Notes under the pieces: generated by a model | Told to the model about the DNA's origin: nothing | What the model saw: only the letters and a program-made list of their open reading frames with translations | Databases searched by the model: none | Assembly (NCBI RefSeq): GCF_007004135.1 | Contig: NZ_VJMG01000066.1 | Coordinates: 1-58,369, forward strand | DNA from: Affinirhizobium straminoryzae | Lineage (GTDB): Bacteria > Pseudomonadota > Alphaproteobacteria > Rhizobiales > Rhizobiaceae | Length of the DNA: 58,369 bases | Direction: 5' to 3' | Translations under genes and position numbers: made by a program | Part shown: piece after piece, positions 41,694-50,738 of the stretch | Layout of the letters: every line of letters begins with the position of its first letter | How positions within the stretch are numbered: the first letter of the stretch is position 1

Positions 41694-43469
41694 TTACACT
41701 CCCTGCTTCTGCAGCCACAGTTCCATCAGGCCGACCTGCCAGAGTTCCGAGCCCTGAAGCGGCGTGATGTGGCCTGTCGGATCGGCAAACAGGCGCTGCA
41801 GATAGTCGTTGCGGAAGAGGCCGCGTTCACGGGCTGCCTGCGAGGTCAGCGCGTCGCGCACCATGTCGAGATAGGGGCCGTCGACATATTTGAGCTGCGG
41901 CACCGGGAAATAGCCCTTCTTGCGGTCGATCACCTCATGCGGCACGACCAGACGGGCGGCATCCTTCAGCACGCCCTTGCCGCCGTCGGCCAGCTTCAGG
42001 TCAGGGGGAATGGTCGCTGCCAGTTCCACCAGTTCGTGGTCGAGAAAGGGCACCCGGGCTTCCAGGCCCCAGGCCATGGTCATGTTGTCGACGCGCTTGA
42101 CCGGATCGTCCACCAGCATCACCTGGCTGTCCAGCCGAAGCGCGGCATCGACCGGCGTTTCCGCGCCCGGCGCGAGCAGGTGAGCCGCCACGAGGTCGCG
42201 GCTGACATCGCCGTCTGCCATCCAGTCCGGATTGAGCTGCGAAGCAAGAACCGCATGCGAGCGGTCGAAGAAGACCTTCGCATAATCGCCCGCCACGTCC
42301 CGGCTGTCCTGCAGCGGCGGATACCAGTGATAGCCGGCAAACACCTCGTCTGCCCCCTGGCCGGACTGCACGACGCGGATGTGCTTCGAGACCTCCTTGG
42401 CAAGCAGGTAGAAGCCGACATTGTCGTAGGACACCATGGGTTCGGACATGGCGCCGATCACTCCCGGAAGGGCCTCCATCAACTGGGAGGAGGGCACGAA
42501 GATCCGGTGATGATCGGTGCCGAAGTGCTTGGCGATGAGATCGGAATAGACGAACTCGTCACCCTTTTCGCCATTCGCCTCCTCGAAGCCGACCGAAAAG
42601 GTCATCAGGTCCTGCTGGCCTTCCTCGGCCAGCAGGCCGGTGATCAGGCTGGAATCGACGCCGCCCGACAGCAGCACGCCGACCGGTACGTCGGCGACCA
42701 TCCGGCGACGGACTGCAGTGCGGAGCGCATGAAGCACCCGGTCGCGCCATTCCTCGCGTGAGAGATGGGCCAGCGCCGGATCGCGCCGGTGGGGCGGATT
42801 CCAGTAAAGGCTGTCTGTCTCGCTGCCATCGGCATCGATGACGCGGATCGTGGCGGGTGGCAGCTTCTTCACGCCGTTCAGGATGGTCCGCGGCGGCGGC
42901 ACCACCGCATGGAAGCTCATATAGTGGTGCAGGGCGGCGCGGTCGATCGAGGTGTCGATGTCGCCTCCCTTCACCAGCGCCGGAAGCGTGGATGCAAAAC
43001 GGATGCTGCGGCCGATCCTCGCCAGATAGAGCGGCTTGATGCCGAAGCGGTCGCGCGCCATGACAACACGGTTCGTGTCGCGCTCATGGATGACGAAGGC
43101 GAACATCCCGTGGAAGCGTTCGACGCAGGCCGTGCCCCAGGCATGCCAGGCCTTGAGGATCACTTCGGTATCGCCATGGGAGAAGAAGCGGTACCCCATG
43201 GCTGACAGTTCAGCGCGCAATTCCGGATAGTTGTAGATGCAGCCGTTGAAGGCGATCGTCAGGCCAAGCTCCGCATCGACCATCGGCTGGCGTGCCTTTG
43301 GCGACAGGTCGATGATCGATAGTCTTCTATGAGACAGGGCTGTGGCGGCGTGGATCACCATGCCGGACCCGTCCGGTCCGCGGGGCGCGATCGCCTCCAG
43401 CATTCTTGCCTGTACCAAAGGGGATGGCTGGACGCCGTCGAATCGAATTTCTCCGCAGATTCCACACAC
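41694..43469 (-). CDS. asnO: N-acetylglutaminylglutamine amidotransferase (asparagine-synthetase type)
   Basis: The 591-residue enzyme would amidate the dipeptide to NAGGN amide, using glutamine and ATP. A class II glutamine amidotransferase domain (residues 1-200) starts MCGICGEIRF; the Cys must follow the initiator, so the GTG at 43469 is the start. An AsnB-type synthetase domain (about 230-590) has the PP-loop LLSGGVDSSLI. It heads the osmoprotectant operon. The 150 bases upstream probably contain an osmoregulated promoter, which I could not define. Confidence 0.92.
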   Translation of the reverse strand: MCGICGEIRFDGVQPSPLVQARMLEAIAPRGPDGSGMVIHAATALSHRRLSIIDLSPKARQPMVDAELGLTIAFNGCIYNYPELRAELSAMGYRFFSHGDTEVILKAWHAWGTACVERFHGMFAFVIHERDTNRVVMARDRFGIKPLYLARIGRSIRFASTLPALVKGGDIDTSIDRAALHHYMSFHAVVPPPRTILNGVKKLPPATIRVIDADGSETDSLYWNPPHRRDPALAHLSREEWRDRVLHALRTAVRRRMVADVPVGVLLSGGVDSSLITGLLAEEGQQDLMTFSVGFEEANGEKGDEFVYSDLIAKHFGTDHHRIFVPSSQLMEALPGVIGAMSEPMVSYDNVGFYLLAKEVSKHIRVVQSGQGADEVFAGYHWYPPLQDSRDVAGDYAKVFFDRSHAVLASQLNPDWMADGDVSRDLVAAHLLAPGAETPVDAALRLDSQVMLVDDPVKRVDNMTMAWGLEARVPFLDHELVELAATIPPDLKLADGGKGVLKDAARLVVPHEVIDRKKGYFPVPQLKYVDGPYLDMVRDALTSQAARERGLFRNDYLQRLFADPTGHITPLQGSELWQVGLMELWLQKQGV

Positions 43470-43622
43470 TGTGCTGCTTCAAGCCTCTCGTTTTTCGTCT
43501 GGACAGGACCCTTTCAGGGCGCGACATGCCGGCGCCGGTGCCAAGGGAACAAGCGACAGCCTGAGGGCCAAACGAGGAGGCTCGGGAAAGGTTGCGATAT
43601 TTTTCGTGGGGGGAGGCGGGTC

Positions 43623-44285
43623 TCAGGCCGGTCGCGTGCCGCGCACGAAGAGGGCGATGGCCTGTTCCATGTGGCGCCTGCGGTCAGCCAGATCCTTCCA
43701 GCCCTTGGGTCCGCGGCCGATCCCGCCCATCAGCAGATCCATCAGCATGCGCGCGCCGGTGACCGGGTCTTCCAGCACCAGCCTGCCCCTTGTCATCTGG
43801 CCGGACAGCCAGTCGGCAAGCTGCCTGCGGGAGGTTTCCGGGCCTTCGCGGAAAAGCACTTCCATCAGCTCCGGCATCTGGTGCGATTGCTGCATCACCA
43901 TGCGGATGAAGGCTTCGCGTTCACGTTCCGTCTCGGCATCGATGTCCAGCATGAAGATCCGGCCGATGATCTCTGCCAGCGGCGCGTCCTCTTCCGGTGG
44001 ACGCGGCAGATCGAGCATCGTCTGGCGATGCGCGGCGACGACGGCGACGAAGAGATCCGTCTTGCTGGGAAACAGCCGGTAGAGCGTCTGCTTGGAGATA
44101 TGGCAGCGGCTGGCGACGATCTCGGTCGTCGTGCCTGCGAGGCCGAGTTCGATGAAGGTGCGGCGGGCCGTATCGATGATGGCCGCACGGCGCTGCGGAT
44201 CGGGCTGGCTTTTCGGCCGCCCGCGGCCCCGTCTTGCAACGGAGGGCAGCTCTTCGGCCTGCCGGGTCTTGTCACTGTCGTCCAT
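43623..44285 (-). CDS. TetR-family regulator
   Basis: The 220-residue protein has an N-terminal helix-turn-helix: RRAAIIDTARRTFIELGLAGTTTEIVASRCHISKQTLYRLFPSKTDL (given in outline; residues 32-78). This is preceded by an AT-hook-like GRGRPKSQ. The C-terminal ligand domain is of the AcrR/YfiR-like type. It lies downstream of the MacAB-like genes on the same strand, so it probably represses that efflux pair and its own expression. Candidate operators are the inverted repeats at 44339-44353 and 47575-47590. Confidence 0.88.
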   Translation of the reverse strand: MDDSDKTRQAEELPSVARRGRGRPKSQPDPQRRAAIIDTARRTFIELGLAGTTTEIVASRCHISKQTLYRLFPSKTDLFVAVVAAHRQTMLDLPRPPEEDAPLAEIIGRIFMLDIDAETEREREAFIRMVMQQSHQMPELMEVLFREGPETSRRQLADWLSGQMTRGRLVLEDPVTGARMLMDLLMGGIGRGPKGWKDLADRRRHMEQAIALFVRGTRPA

Positions 44286-44338
44286 CGGGCCTTGAACCTC
44301 CGGGAGGCGCCGATCCCTGCGATCCGCATCCCGCGATG

Positions 44339-44353
44339 GTGGGCTTAGCCCAC
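44339..44353. promoter_or_regulatory. Inverted repeat upstream of the TetR gene
   Basis: GTGGGC-TTA-GCCCAC is a perfect 6-bp inverted repeat between the macB-like stop and the TetR start. It could be a regulator operator or a small hairpin that ends the efflux transcript. It lacks a T-tract on either strand. Confidence 0.4.
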
Positions 44354-44380
44354 TTCCATCGAAAAATCATCCGGCCAAGG

Positions 44381-46339
44381 TCACGAGAGCGCTGCGACCG
44401 GATCGAGACGGGACGCATTGCGGGCCGGCAGGAAGCCGAAGGCGATGCCGATCAGGCAGGAGCAGGCGAAGGCAAGCAGCATGGGCGTGGCCGAGAAGAT
44501 CAGGCTGATACCGGCGCCGGACAATGCTGCCGCCGCTCCGACCGACAGGGCAAGCGCGATGCCGAGGCAGCCGCCGATCAGGCAGACCAGCACCGCCTCG
44601 ATCAGGAACTGCTGGAGGATGTCCATCCGCCGAGCGCCGACCGCCATGCGCACGCCGATCTCCGCCACCCGCTCCGACACCGAGACCAGCATGATGTTCA
44701 TCACCCCGATGCCGCCGACGATCAGCGAAATGACGGCGATGGCCGAGACGAGCAGCGTCATGGTCTGCGTCGTGCTGGTGATCGTCTTGCGGATATCGTC
44801 GGTGTTCAGGATGAAGAAGTCCTTGGTGCCGTGGCGACGGATGAGAAAGTCGGTGACGGCCTGCTCGGCCGCGTCCATTTCCGCATCGTCGGCGACGCGC
44901 ACGGTCAGACTTCGCAGCGATGTCGTACCGAGAAACCGCGTCTGCACGCTGGTATAGGGCAGGTAGATCGACAGGTTGTCGCTGGAGCCGAAGCCGCCCT
45001 GCTGCGAGGAAATCACGCCCACCACCCGCACCGGAACGGTGCCGGCGAGGATGATCTTGCCGATCGGGTCCGAGCCTTCGGAGCCGAACAGCGCCTTGGC
45101 GGTGTTCTCGTCGATGACGGCATCCTGCGAGAGCGTCGCAACGCTCTCGTCGTCGAAGAAACGGCCGGAGACGAGCGTCGAGCCCTTGACGATGAAATAC
45201 TGGCTGCCGACCCCGTTGACCAGCGCATTGGCTACTGTCGCGCCGAAGCGCGCCGTGGTGTTGGTGGAAACGGTTGGCGTGACGGCGGCGACATAGGTGA
45301 GCTTTGCCAGCGCATCGGCATCCGATATCACAAGTGTCGTCACTCGGCCGGACCGCGTGTCGCCAAAGCCCTTGCCGGGAAACACTTCCAGCGTGTTCGT
45401 GCCGAGACTGCTGATATTGGCAAGGATCATTTTCTGGCTGCCGGTGCCGAGCGCCACCACCAGCATGACCGAGGCAATGCCGATGATGATGCCGAGCATG
45501 GTGAGGAAGCTGCGCAGCCGGTGAGCGGCCAGCGCCTTCAGCGCCATGGTGAAGGCCTCGCGGAAGCGGTCCAGCCCGGCGCCCCAGCGGGTGGGGGCGG
45601 AGGCGGCCGTGCCCGGGTCGGCCGGCGTCTCCGATTTTCGTGCGTCTGCCGCGTCGGTGCGCCGGTCCGCGATGATCACGCCGTCGGAAATTTCGATGAT
45701 GCGTTTTGCCCGCGCGGCCACGCTTGGATCGTGCGTGACGATGATGATCGTCTTGCCGTCTGCATTCAGTTCTTCGAGAATGCGCAGCACCTCTTCGCCA
45801 CTCTGGCGGTCGAGCGCGCCGGTCGGCTCATCGGCGAGGATCACCTCGGCGTCGTTCATCAGGGCGCGGGCGATGGAAACGCGTTGCTGCTGGCCGCCGG
45901 AAAGCTGGCCGGGTCGATGCGCGGTGCGGTCTGCCATGCCGAGCCGTCCGAGCAGGGCCGCCCCGCGTTCGCGGCGTTCGCTGCGCGCGCGGCCGGCATA
46001 GATCGCCGGAATTTCCACATTGCCGACCGCCGAAAGCTCGGCCAGCAGGTGATAACGCTGGAAAATGAAGCCGAAATGCTCGCGCCGCAGCGCCGAGAGC
46101 TGGTCGCTGTCGAGGGCCGAGGTATCCTGGCCCGAGACGCGATAGGTGCCCGACGTCGGACGGTCGAGCAGCCCGAGCAGGTTCATCAGCGTCGACTTGC
46201 CCGAACCGGAGGCGCCCATGATGGCGACCATCTCCCCGTGCTCGATGGTAAGGTCGATGTCCTTCAGAACGGTCAGCGTGCCTTCGCCGGACACGTAATC
46301 GCGGCGCAGCTTTTCGACGGAAATCAGCGGCGTGGTCAT
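44381..46339 (-). CDS. MacB-like ABC transporter (ATPase fused to FtsX-type permease)
   Basis: The 652-residue inner-membrane protein has an N-terminal ATPase: Walker A MGASGSGKST near residue 42, signature LSGGQQQRV and Walker B VILADEPTGALD. A linker follows, then the first membrane helix near residue 290 (LRSFLTMLGIIIGIASVM). A periplasmic MacB_PCD domain is next, and three C-terminal helices (MTLLVSAIAVISLIVGGIGVMNIM onward). It works with the MacA-like adaptor four bases upstream, and with a TolC-like outer-membrane protein encoded elsewhere, to pump macrolides, peptides or lipids. Start ATG 46339 is preferred over an upstream extension. Confidence 0.92.
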   Translation of the reverse strand: MTTPLISVEKLRRDYVSGEGTLTVLKDIDLTIEHGEMVAIMGASGSGKSTLMNLLGLLDRPTSGTYRVSGQDTSALDSDQLSALRREHFGFIFQRYHLLAELSAVGNVEIPAIYAGRARSERRERGAALLGRLGMADRTAHRPGQLSGGQQQRVSIARALMNDAEVILADEPTGALDRQSGEEVLRILEELNADGKTIIIVTHDPSVAARAKRIIEISDGVIIADRRTDAADARKSETPADPGTAASAPTRWGAGLDRFREAFTMALKALAAHRLRSFLTMLGIIIGIASVMLVVALGTGSQKMILANISSLGTNTLEVFPGKGFGDTRSGRVTTLVISDADALAKLTYVAAVTPTVSTNTTARFGATVANALVNGVGSQYFIVKGSTLVSGRFFDDESVATLSQDAVIDENTAKALFGSEGSDPIGKIILAGTVPVRVVGVISSQQGGFGSSDNLSIYLPYTSVQTRFLGTTSLRSLTVRVADDAEMDAAEQAVTDFLIRRHGTKDFFILNTDDIRKTITSTTQTMTLLVSAIAVISLIVGGIGVMNIMLVSVSERVAEIGVRMAVGARRMDILQQFLIEAVLVCLIGGCLGIALALSVGAAAALSGAGISLIFSATPMLLAFACSCLIGIAFGFLPARNASRLDPVAALS

Positions 46340-46343
46340 CGGC

Positions 46344-47549
46344 TCAGAACCCCATCGGCGGGCCGGGACGGTTGCTGCTGCTCTTGCTCGCGCTGGCCTG
46401 GCTGATGACGACATGCTCGCCTTCGTTCAACCCGTCGCGCACTTCAGCGGCGATCTTGTTGTTGAGGCCGACCGTTACCGCCCGCTCGCCCGCCTTGCCG
46501 TCCGCGTCGACGACGCGCACCGTGGTGTGCCCGTCCTTGTCGACGGTGCCGAGCGCGGAAGAGGGAATGGTCAACACGCCCTTGGCAGCACCCAGCACGA
46601 TGTTGACCTCTGCTGACATGTAGGTGCGGAACTTGCCGTCCGGGTTCGGAACATTGAAGGTGCCGATGTAATAGATCGCCGAGGACGACGAACTGGAGGA
46701 CGAGCTGCTGCTGGTCGTGGTCGAACTGCTGACGGCGCTGTCGCTGGTAATCGATTCAGGCGCCGGTTCGATGGCTTCCAGCGTTGCCTCGTGGACGGTC
46801 GCGCGGTCGCCGATCAGGTTGAAGCGCAGATGCTGGCCGGGCTTCACCTTGGGAATATCGGCTTCGGAAATCTCGGCCCGTACGGTCATTGTCGTCAGGT
46901 CGCCCATGATGACGATGGTGGGAATGGACTGGCTGGCATTCACCGTTCGCCCTTCCAGATTGACGATCGAGAGGATGGTGCCATCCATCGGTGCGGTGAT
47001 CCGCGTGTAGCCGAGTTCCACTTCAGCGGTGCCGACGGCAATCTCGGCGGAGATGATCTGCGCGTTGAGGGCCGCAATCTGTGCCTCTGTGGTCCGCACG
47101 TTCGTCTCGGCCGTCTGCAGATCGGCCTGCGATCCCGCCTGGCTGGTATAGATTGCCTTCTGCCGCGCCAGGGTCTTCTGGTAGCTTTCCAGCGTCGCCT
47201 GCTTTTCGGCCAGCTGCGCCTTCACGTTGTCCAGGGAGGCTCTGGCGGTCTTCAGGCTGTTGGCCTGGGTGGTGGAATCAATCTCGGCAATCAGGTCGCC
47301 GGTCTTCACGGTGTCGCCAAGCTTCACCTTGATCGATGTGATGCGACCGGAAGCCTGCGAGCCGACGGCCACCAGCCGCACCGGCTTCAGCGTTCCGGTC
47401 GCCAGCACGGTTTCCTCCAGATCTGCCCGCGTCACGGGTGCCGTCAGATAGCGAGGCGCGGCCGGTTCGGCGGAGAAACGCATCCAGCCATAGCCGGCGA
47501 CTGCGGCAACAGCCAGGGCCAGGAGGAGAGAGCGACGTGTGGGAAACAT
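46344..47549 (-). CDS. MacA-like periplasmic adaptor (HlyD/RND membrane-fusion family)
   Basis: The 401-residue protein has an N-terminal membrane anchor and a lipoyl half-motif (LVAVGSQASGRITSIKVKLGD). A coiled-coil hairpin (about residues 95-185) and TRITAPMDGTILSI precede beta-barrel and membrane-proximal domains. An unusual run of Ser/Thr (about residues 272-290) interrupts the region between the barrel and the next domain, coded by alternating TCG/AGC-like triplets. Such low-complexity linkers are not needed for the fold. It forms the tripartite pump with the MacB-like protein. Confidence 0.9.
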   Translation of the reverse strand: MFPTRRSLLLALAVAAVAGYGWMRFSAEPAAPRYLTAPVTRADLEETVLATGTLKPVRLVAVGSQASGRITSIKVKLGDTVKTGDLIAEIDSTTQANSLKTARASLDNVKAQLAEKQATLESYQKTLARQKAIYTSQAGSQADLQTAETNVRTTEAQIAALNAQIISAEIAVGTAEVELGYTRITAPMDGTILSIVNLEGRTVNASQSIPTIVIMGDLTTMTVRAEISEADIPKVKPGQHLRFNLIGDRATVHEATLEAIEPAPESITSDSAVSSSTTTSSSSSSSSSSSAIYYIGTFNVPNPDGKFRTYMSAEVNIVLGAAKGVLTIPSSALGTVDKDGHTTVRVVDADGKAGERAVTVGLNNKIAAEVRDGLNEGEHVVISQASASKSSSNRPGPPMGF

Positions 47550-47574
47550 ACGGAAACAAACCCGGGGTTTTATG

Positions 47575-47590
47575 GGAACTTGTGAGTTCC
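47575..47590. promoter_or_regulatory. Inverted repeat upstream of the efflux operon
   Basis: GGAACT-TGTG-AGTTCC, a perfect 6-bp inverted repeat, lies 26-41 bases upstream of the macA-like ATG. It has the size and position of a TetR-family operator. Confidence 0.5.
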
Positions 47591-47666
47591 ATTAATCGCC
47601 CGGGCTGTTCGCGGTCAATCATTTCCGCATTAAACCTTGGTAATCTGCTCAGCTTTTGCGCCTTCT

Positions 47667-48983
47667 TCAGGCCGCATCGGCATCCTGTGCCGTGGCGCTG
47701 GCCCGCACCGGCGCAAAGGCAAATTGCGTCAGCGTTTCCGGCTTCATCTCGATGGAAAAGCCCGGCAGCTTCGGCGGCATGTAGGCGGCATTCTCGATGC
47801 GGCAGGGGTCGAGGAAGTGTTCGTGCAGGTGATCGACATATTCGATCACCCGGCCGTCCTTGGTACCGGAGACGCAGATGTAATCGATCATCGAGAGGTG
47901 CTGCACATATTCGCACAGGCCCACGCCACCGGCATGCGGCCAGACCGGCAGGTTGAACTTGGCGGCGATCAGCAGCACGGCCAGCACCTCGTTCAGGCCG
48001 CCCATGCGGCAGCTGTCGATCTGCACCACATCGATCGCGCCCTCGGCGATGAACTGCTTGAACATGATGCGGTTCTGGCACATCTCGCCGGTCGCGACCT
48101 TCACGGGGGAAATCGCCTGCCGGATCTTGCGGTGGCCGGCCACGTCGTCTGGGCTCGTCGGTTCCTCGATGAAGAAGGGTTTGCAGAAGGAGAGGCGCTT
48201 CACCCAGTCGATCGCCTGATCCACCTCCCAGACCTGGTTGGCGTCGATCATCAGATAGCGATCCGGCCCGATCACCTCGCGGGCGATGGTCAGCCGTCGG
48301 ATGTCGTCCGTGAGATCGCGGCCGACCTTCATCTTCACATGGTTGAAGCCGGCATCCACGGCCTCCTGGCAGAGGCGGCGCAGCTTTTCGTCGTCATAGC
48401 CCAGCCAGCCGGCCGAGGTGGTGTAGCAGGCATAGCCCTCGCGCTCCAGAATGGCGATGCGCTCCGCCTTGCCGCTCTCGGCCTTGGACAGGAGGGCGAT
48501 TGCCTCGTCGCGCGTCAGTACGTCGGTGAGGTAACGGTAATCGACAATGTCGGCGATCTCCTCCGGCCTCATGTCGGCGATGAGCCGCCAGACCGGCTTT
48601 CCTGCCTCCTTGGCGATGAGGTCCCACAGCGCATTGACGACCGCACCGGTTGCAAGATGCATCGCGCCCTTGTCGGGGCCGATCCAGCGCAGCTGGCTGT
48701 CGCCGGTCAGGTGCCGCCAGAATGTCCCCGGATGCGCCTTCATCGTGTCGAGATCGGTGCCCACCACCAGATGGCGCATGGCATCGATCGCCATGCAGCA
48801 GATGTCGTTGCCGCGGCCGATGGTGAAGGTAAGGCCGTGCCCGGCAAGACCGGGCACGTCCGTTTCGAGAATGACATAGGCTGCCGAATAATCCGGATCC
48901 GGGTTCATCGCATCCGAGCCGTCGAGGCTGTGCGATGTGGGGAACCTCAGGTCGATGATGCGCATGTCGGTGATCTTGGCCAT
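47667..48983 (-). CDS. L-fuconate dehydratase (enolase superfamily)
   Basis: The 438-residue enzyme removes water from L-fuconate to give 2-keto-3-deoxy-L-fuconate. It has mandelate-racemase-subgroup features: HVKMKVGRD (base Lys), YLMIDANQVW and FFIEEPTSPDD (metal ligands), ATGEMCQNR, and VWPHAGGVGLCEY (catalytic His). Early DPDYSAAYVILET and GHGLTFTIGRGNDI match fuconate dehydratases specifically. It is the last gene of the fucose operon. The first ATG, with an upstream region of about 45 bases after the hydrolase gene, was used. Confidence 0.93.
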   Translation of the reverse strand: MAKITDMRIIDLRFPTSHSLDGSDAMNPDPDYSAAYVILETDVPGLAGHGLTFTIGRGNDICCMAIDAMRHLVVGTDLDTMKAHPGTFWRHLTGDSQLRWIGPDKGAMHLATGAVVNALWDLIAKEAGKPVWRLIADMRPEEIADIVDYRYLTDVLTRDEAIALLSKAESGKAERIAILEREGYACYTTSAGWLGYDDEKLRRLCQEAVDAGFNHVKMKVGRDLTDDIRRLTIAREVIGPDRYLMIDANQVWEVDQAIDWVKRLSFCKPFFIEEPTSPDDVAGHRKIRQAISPVKVATGEMCQNRIMFKQFIAEGAIDVVQIDSCRMGGLNEVLAVLLIAAKFNLPVWPHAGGVGLCEYVQHLSMIDYICVSGTKDGRVIEYVDHLHEHFLDPCRIENAAYMPPKLPGFSIEMKPETLTQFAFAPVRASATAQDADAA

Positions 48984-49028
48984 GCTCGTGTCTCCGGCAG
49001 TCAGATGTCAGCTGTGTCTTGCAAGGGG

Positions 49029-49874
49029 TCAGGCGTCGGCGCGGAAGGTCTGCTTCTGGGTGCCGAGACCCTCGATGCCGAGTTCCACCACGTCGCCGGG
49101 CTTCAGGTAGCGCTGCGGCTTCATGCCCATGCCGACGCCCGGAGGCGTGCCGGTGGAGATGACGTCGCCCGGATGCAGGCTCATGAACTGGCTGAGATAG
49201 GAAACGAGGAAGGCCACGCCGTAAACCATGGTGGCGGTGGAGCCGTTCTGCATCGTCTCGCCGTTCACCTTCAGCCACATGCCGAGGTTCTGCGGATCGG
49301 TGATCTCGTCCTTCGTCACCAGCCAGGGGCCGATCGGACCGAAGGTGTCGCAGGACTTGCCCTTGGTCCACTGGCCGGAGCGTTCCGTCTGGAATGCGCG
49401 CTCGGAGACGTCATGGGACACGCAGTAGCCGGCGACATAATCGAGTGCCTCGGCTTCCGAGACATATTTCGCCGTCTTGCCGATCACGACGCCGAGTTCG
49501 ACTTCCCAGTCGGTCTTTTCCGAGCCGCGCGGGATGAGCACGTCGTCGTTCGGGCCGCAGATCGCCGAGCTGGCCTTCATGAAGATGACCGGCTCCGGCG
49601 GCACCGCCATGCCGGATTCGGCGGCATGGTCGGAATAGTTGAGACCGATGCAGATGAACTTGCCCGTGCCGGCAACGCAGGGGCCAAGCCGCTCGGAGGC
49701 GGCGACGGCCGGAAGCGAAGCAGTATCGAGGTCGGCCAGTTTCGAGAGCGCTGCCGGGTCAAGCGCTGCGCCCGCAAGATCGGCCACATGGCCGGACAGG
49801 TCGCGGATCGTGCCACTGGCATCGACAAGCGCGGGGCGTTCCGCGCCGGGTGCGCCGTAACGAAGCAGTTTCAT
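49029..49874 (-). CDS. 2,4-diketo-3-deoxy-L-fuconate hydrolase (FAH family)
   Basis: The 281-residue fumarylacetoacetate-hydrolase-family enzyme has FICIGLNYSDHAAESG near residue 73, the metal-binding Glu/Asp segments EVELGVVIGK and VAGYCVSHDVSER, and GDVISTGTPPGVGMG. In the fucose pathway it splits 2,4-diketo-3-deoxy-L-fuconate into pyruvate and L-lactate. It lies between the SDR dehydrogenase and the dehydratase, in biochemical order. Related FAH enzymes act on other diketo acids, so the assignment depends partly on context. Confidence 0.88.
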   Translation of the reverse strand: MKLLRYGAPGAERPALVDASGTIRDLSGHVADLAGAALDPAALSKLADLDTASLPAVAASERLGPCVAGTGKFICIGLNYSDHAAESGMAVPPEPVIFMKASSAICGPNDDVLIPRGSEKTDWEVELGVVIGKTAKYVSEAEALDYVAGYCVSHDVSERAFQTERSGQWTKGKSCDTFGPIGPWLVTKDEITDPQNLGMWLKVNGETMQNGSTATMVYGVAFLVSYLSQFMSLHPGDVISTGTPPGVGMGMKPQRYLKPGDVVELGIEGLGTQKQTFRADA

Positions 49875-49900
49875 GGGGGATGTCCTTCTCTTTTAATGCG

Positions 49901-50632
49901 TCAGATGGTCCAGCCGCCATCGATGGCGATGGCCTGACCGGTGGTGTAGGTCGCGCCGGCCAGATGCACGGCAAGGTCTGCGATTTCTTCCGGCCTGCCA
50001 AGCCGTCCGATCGGCTGGCGGGCGATAAAGGCGGCGCGTGCCGCTTCGTAATCGCCCTGGGCGCGCAGGCGGTCCTGCAGCGAGGGGCTTTCCACGGTGC
50101 CGGGGCAGATGGCGTTGCAGCGGATGTTGTGGCCGACGTAATCGGCAGCGACCGCCTTGGTGAGACCGATCACGGCGGCCTTGCTGACGCCATAGGCAAA
50201 GCGGTTCGGCACGCCCTTGATGCTGGAGGCAACCGAGGACATGTTGATGATCGCGCCATCCTTCCGCTCGATCATGCCGGGCAGTACGGCCCGGATGGTG
50301 CGGATCATCGCCTTGACATTGAGGTCCATGGCGAAATCGAGGTCGCTGTCCTTCATCTCGAGGATCGAGCCGCCATGCACGACGCCGGCGCAATTGAACA
50401 GAATGTCCACGGAGCCGATGCGGGCGACTGAGGCCTTCACCGCCGCCTCGTCCAGCACGTCCAGCCGCTCGACCGTCAGATTGTCGCGCTTCGGCAGCTC
50501 CGCCAGCGCCTGTTCGTTGATGTCCGTGGCATGGACCGTGCAGCCGGCCTCGGCGAAGGCGAGCGCGCTCGCGCGTCCGATGCCCTGTCCGGCGGCGGTG
50601 ATCAGCACCGTCTTGCCCTGAAGATCTGCCAT
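49901..50632 (-). CDS. 2-keto-3-deoxy-L-fuconate dehydrogenase (SDR)
   Basis: The 243-residue short-chain dehydrogenase has TAAGQGIGRASALAFAEAG (NAD motif), NCAGVVHGG, NMSSVASSIKGVPNRFAYGVSK (Ser, Tyr, Lys) and CPGTVESPSL, which is characteristic of keto-deoxy-fuconate dehydrogenases. It oxidises C4 of 2-keto-3-deoxy-L-fuconate with NAD. ATG 50632 was used, because the upstream extension is low-complexity. About 100 bases separate it from the Zn-dehydrogenase gene. Confidence 0.9.
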   Translation of the reverse strand: MADLQGKTVLITAAGQGIGRASALAFAEAGCTVHATDINEQALAELPKRDNLTVERLDVLDEAAVKASVARIGSVDILFNCAGVVHGGSILEMKDSDLDFAMDLNVKAMIRTIRAVLPGMIERKDGAIINMSSVASSIKGVPNRFAYGVSKAAVIGLTKAVAADYVGHNIRCNAICPGTVESPSLQDRLRAQGDYEAARAAFIARQPIGRLGRPEEIADLAVHLAGATYTTGQAIAIDGGWTI

Positions 50633-50738
50633 GTTCGTCTGCTCCCTGCTCTTGTCCTTCGCGCGCCCCTTGTCGGCGCCGTGCCGCATGCTGCCGCCTT
50701 GGGTGGCGCTTGACCAGTGCCCCCTGACCGTTGTTGCG

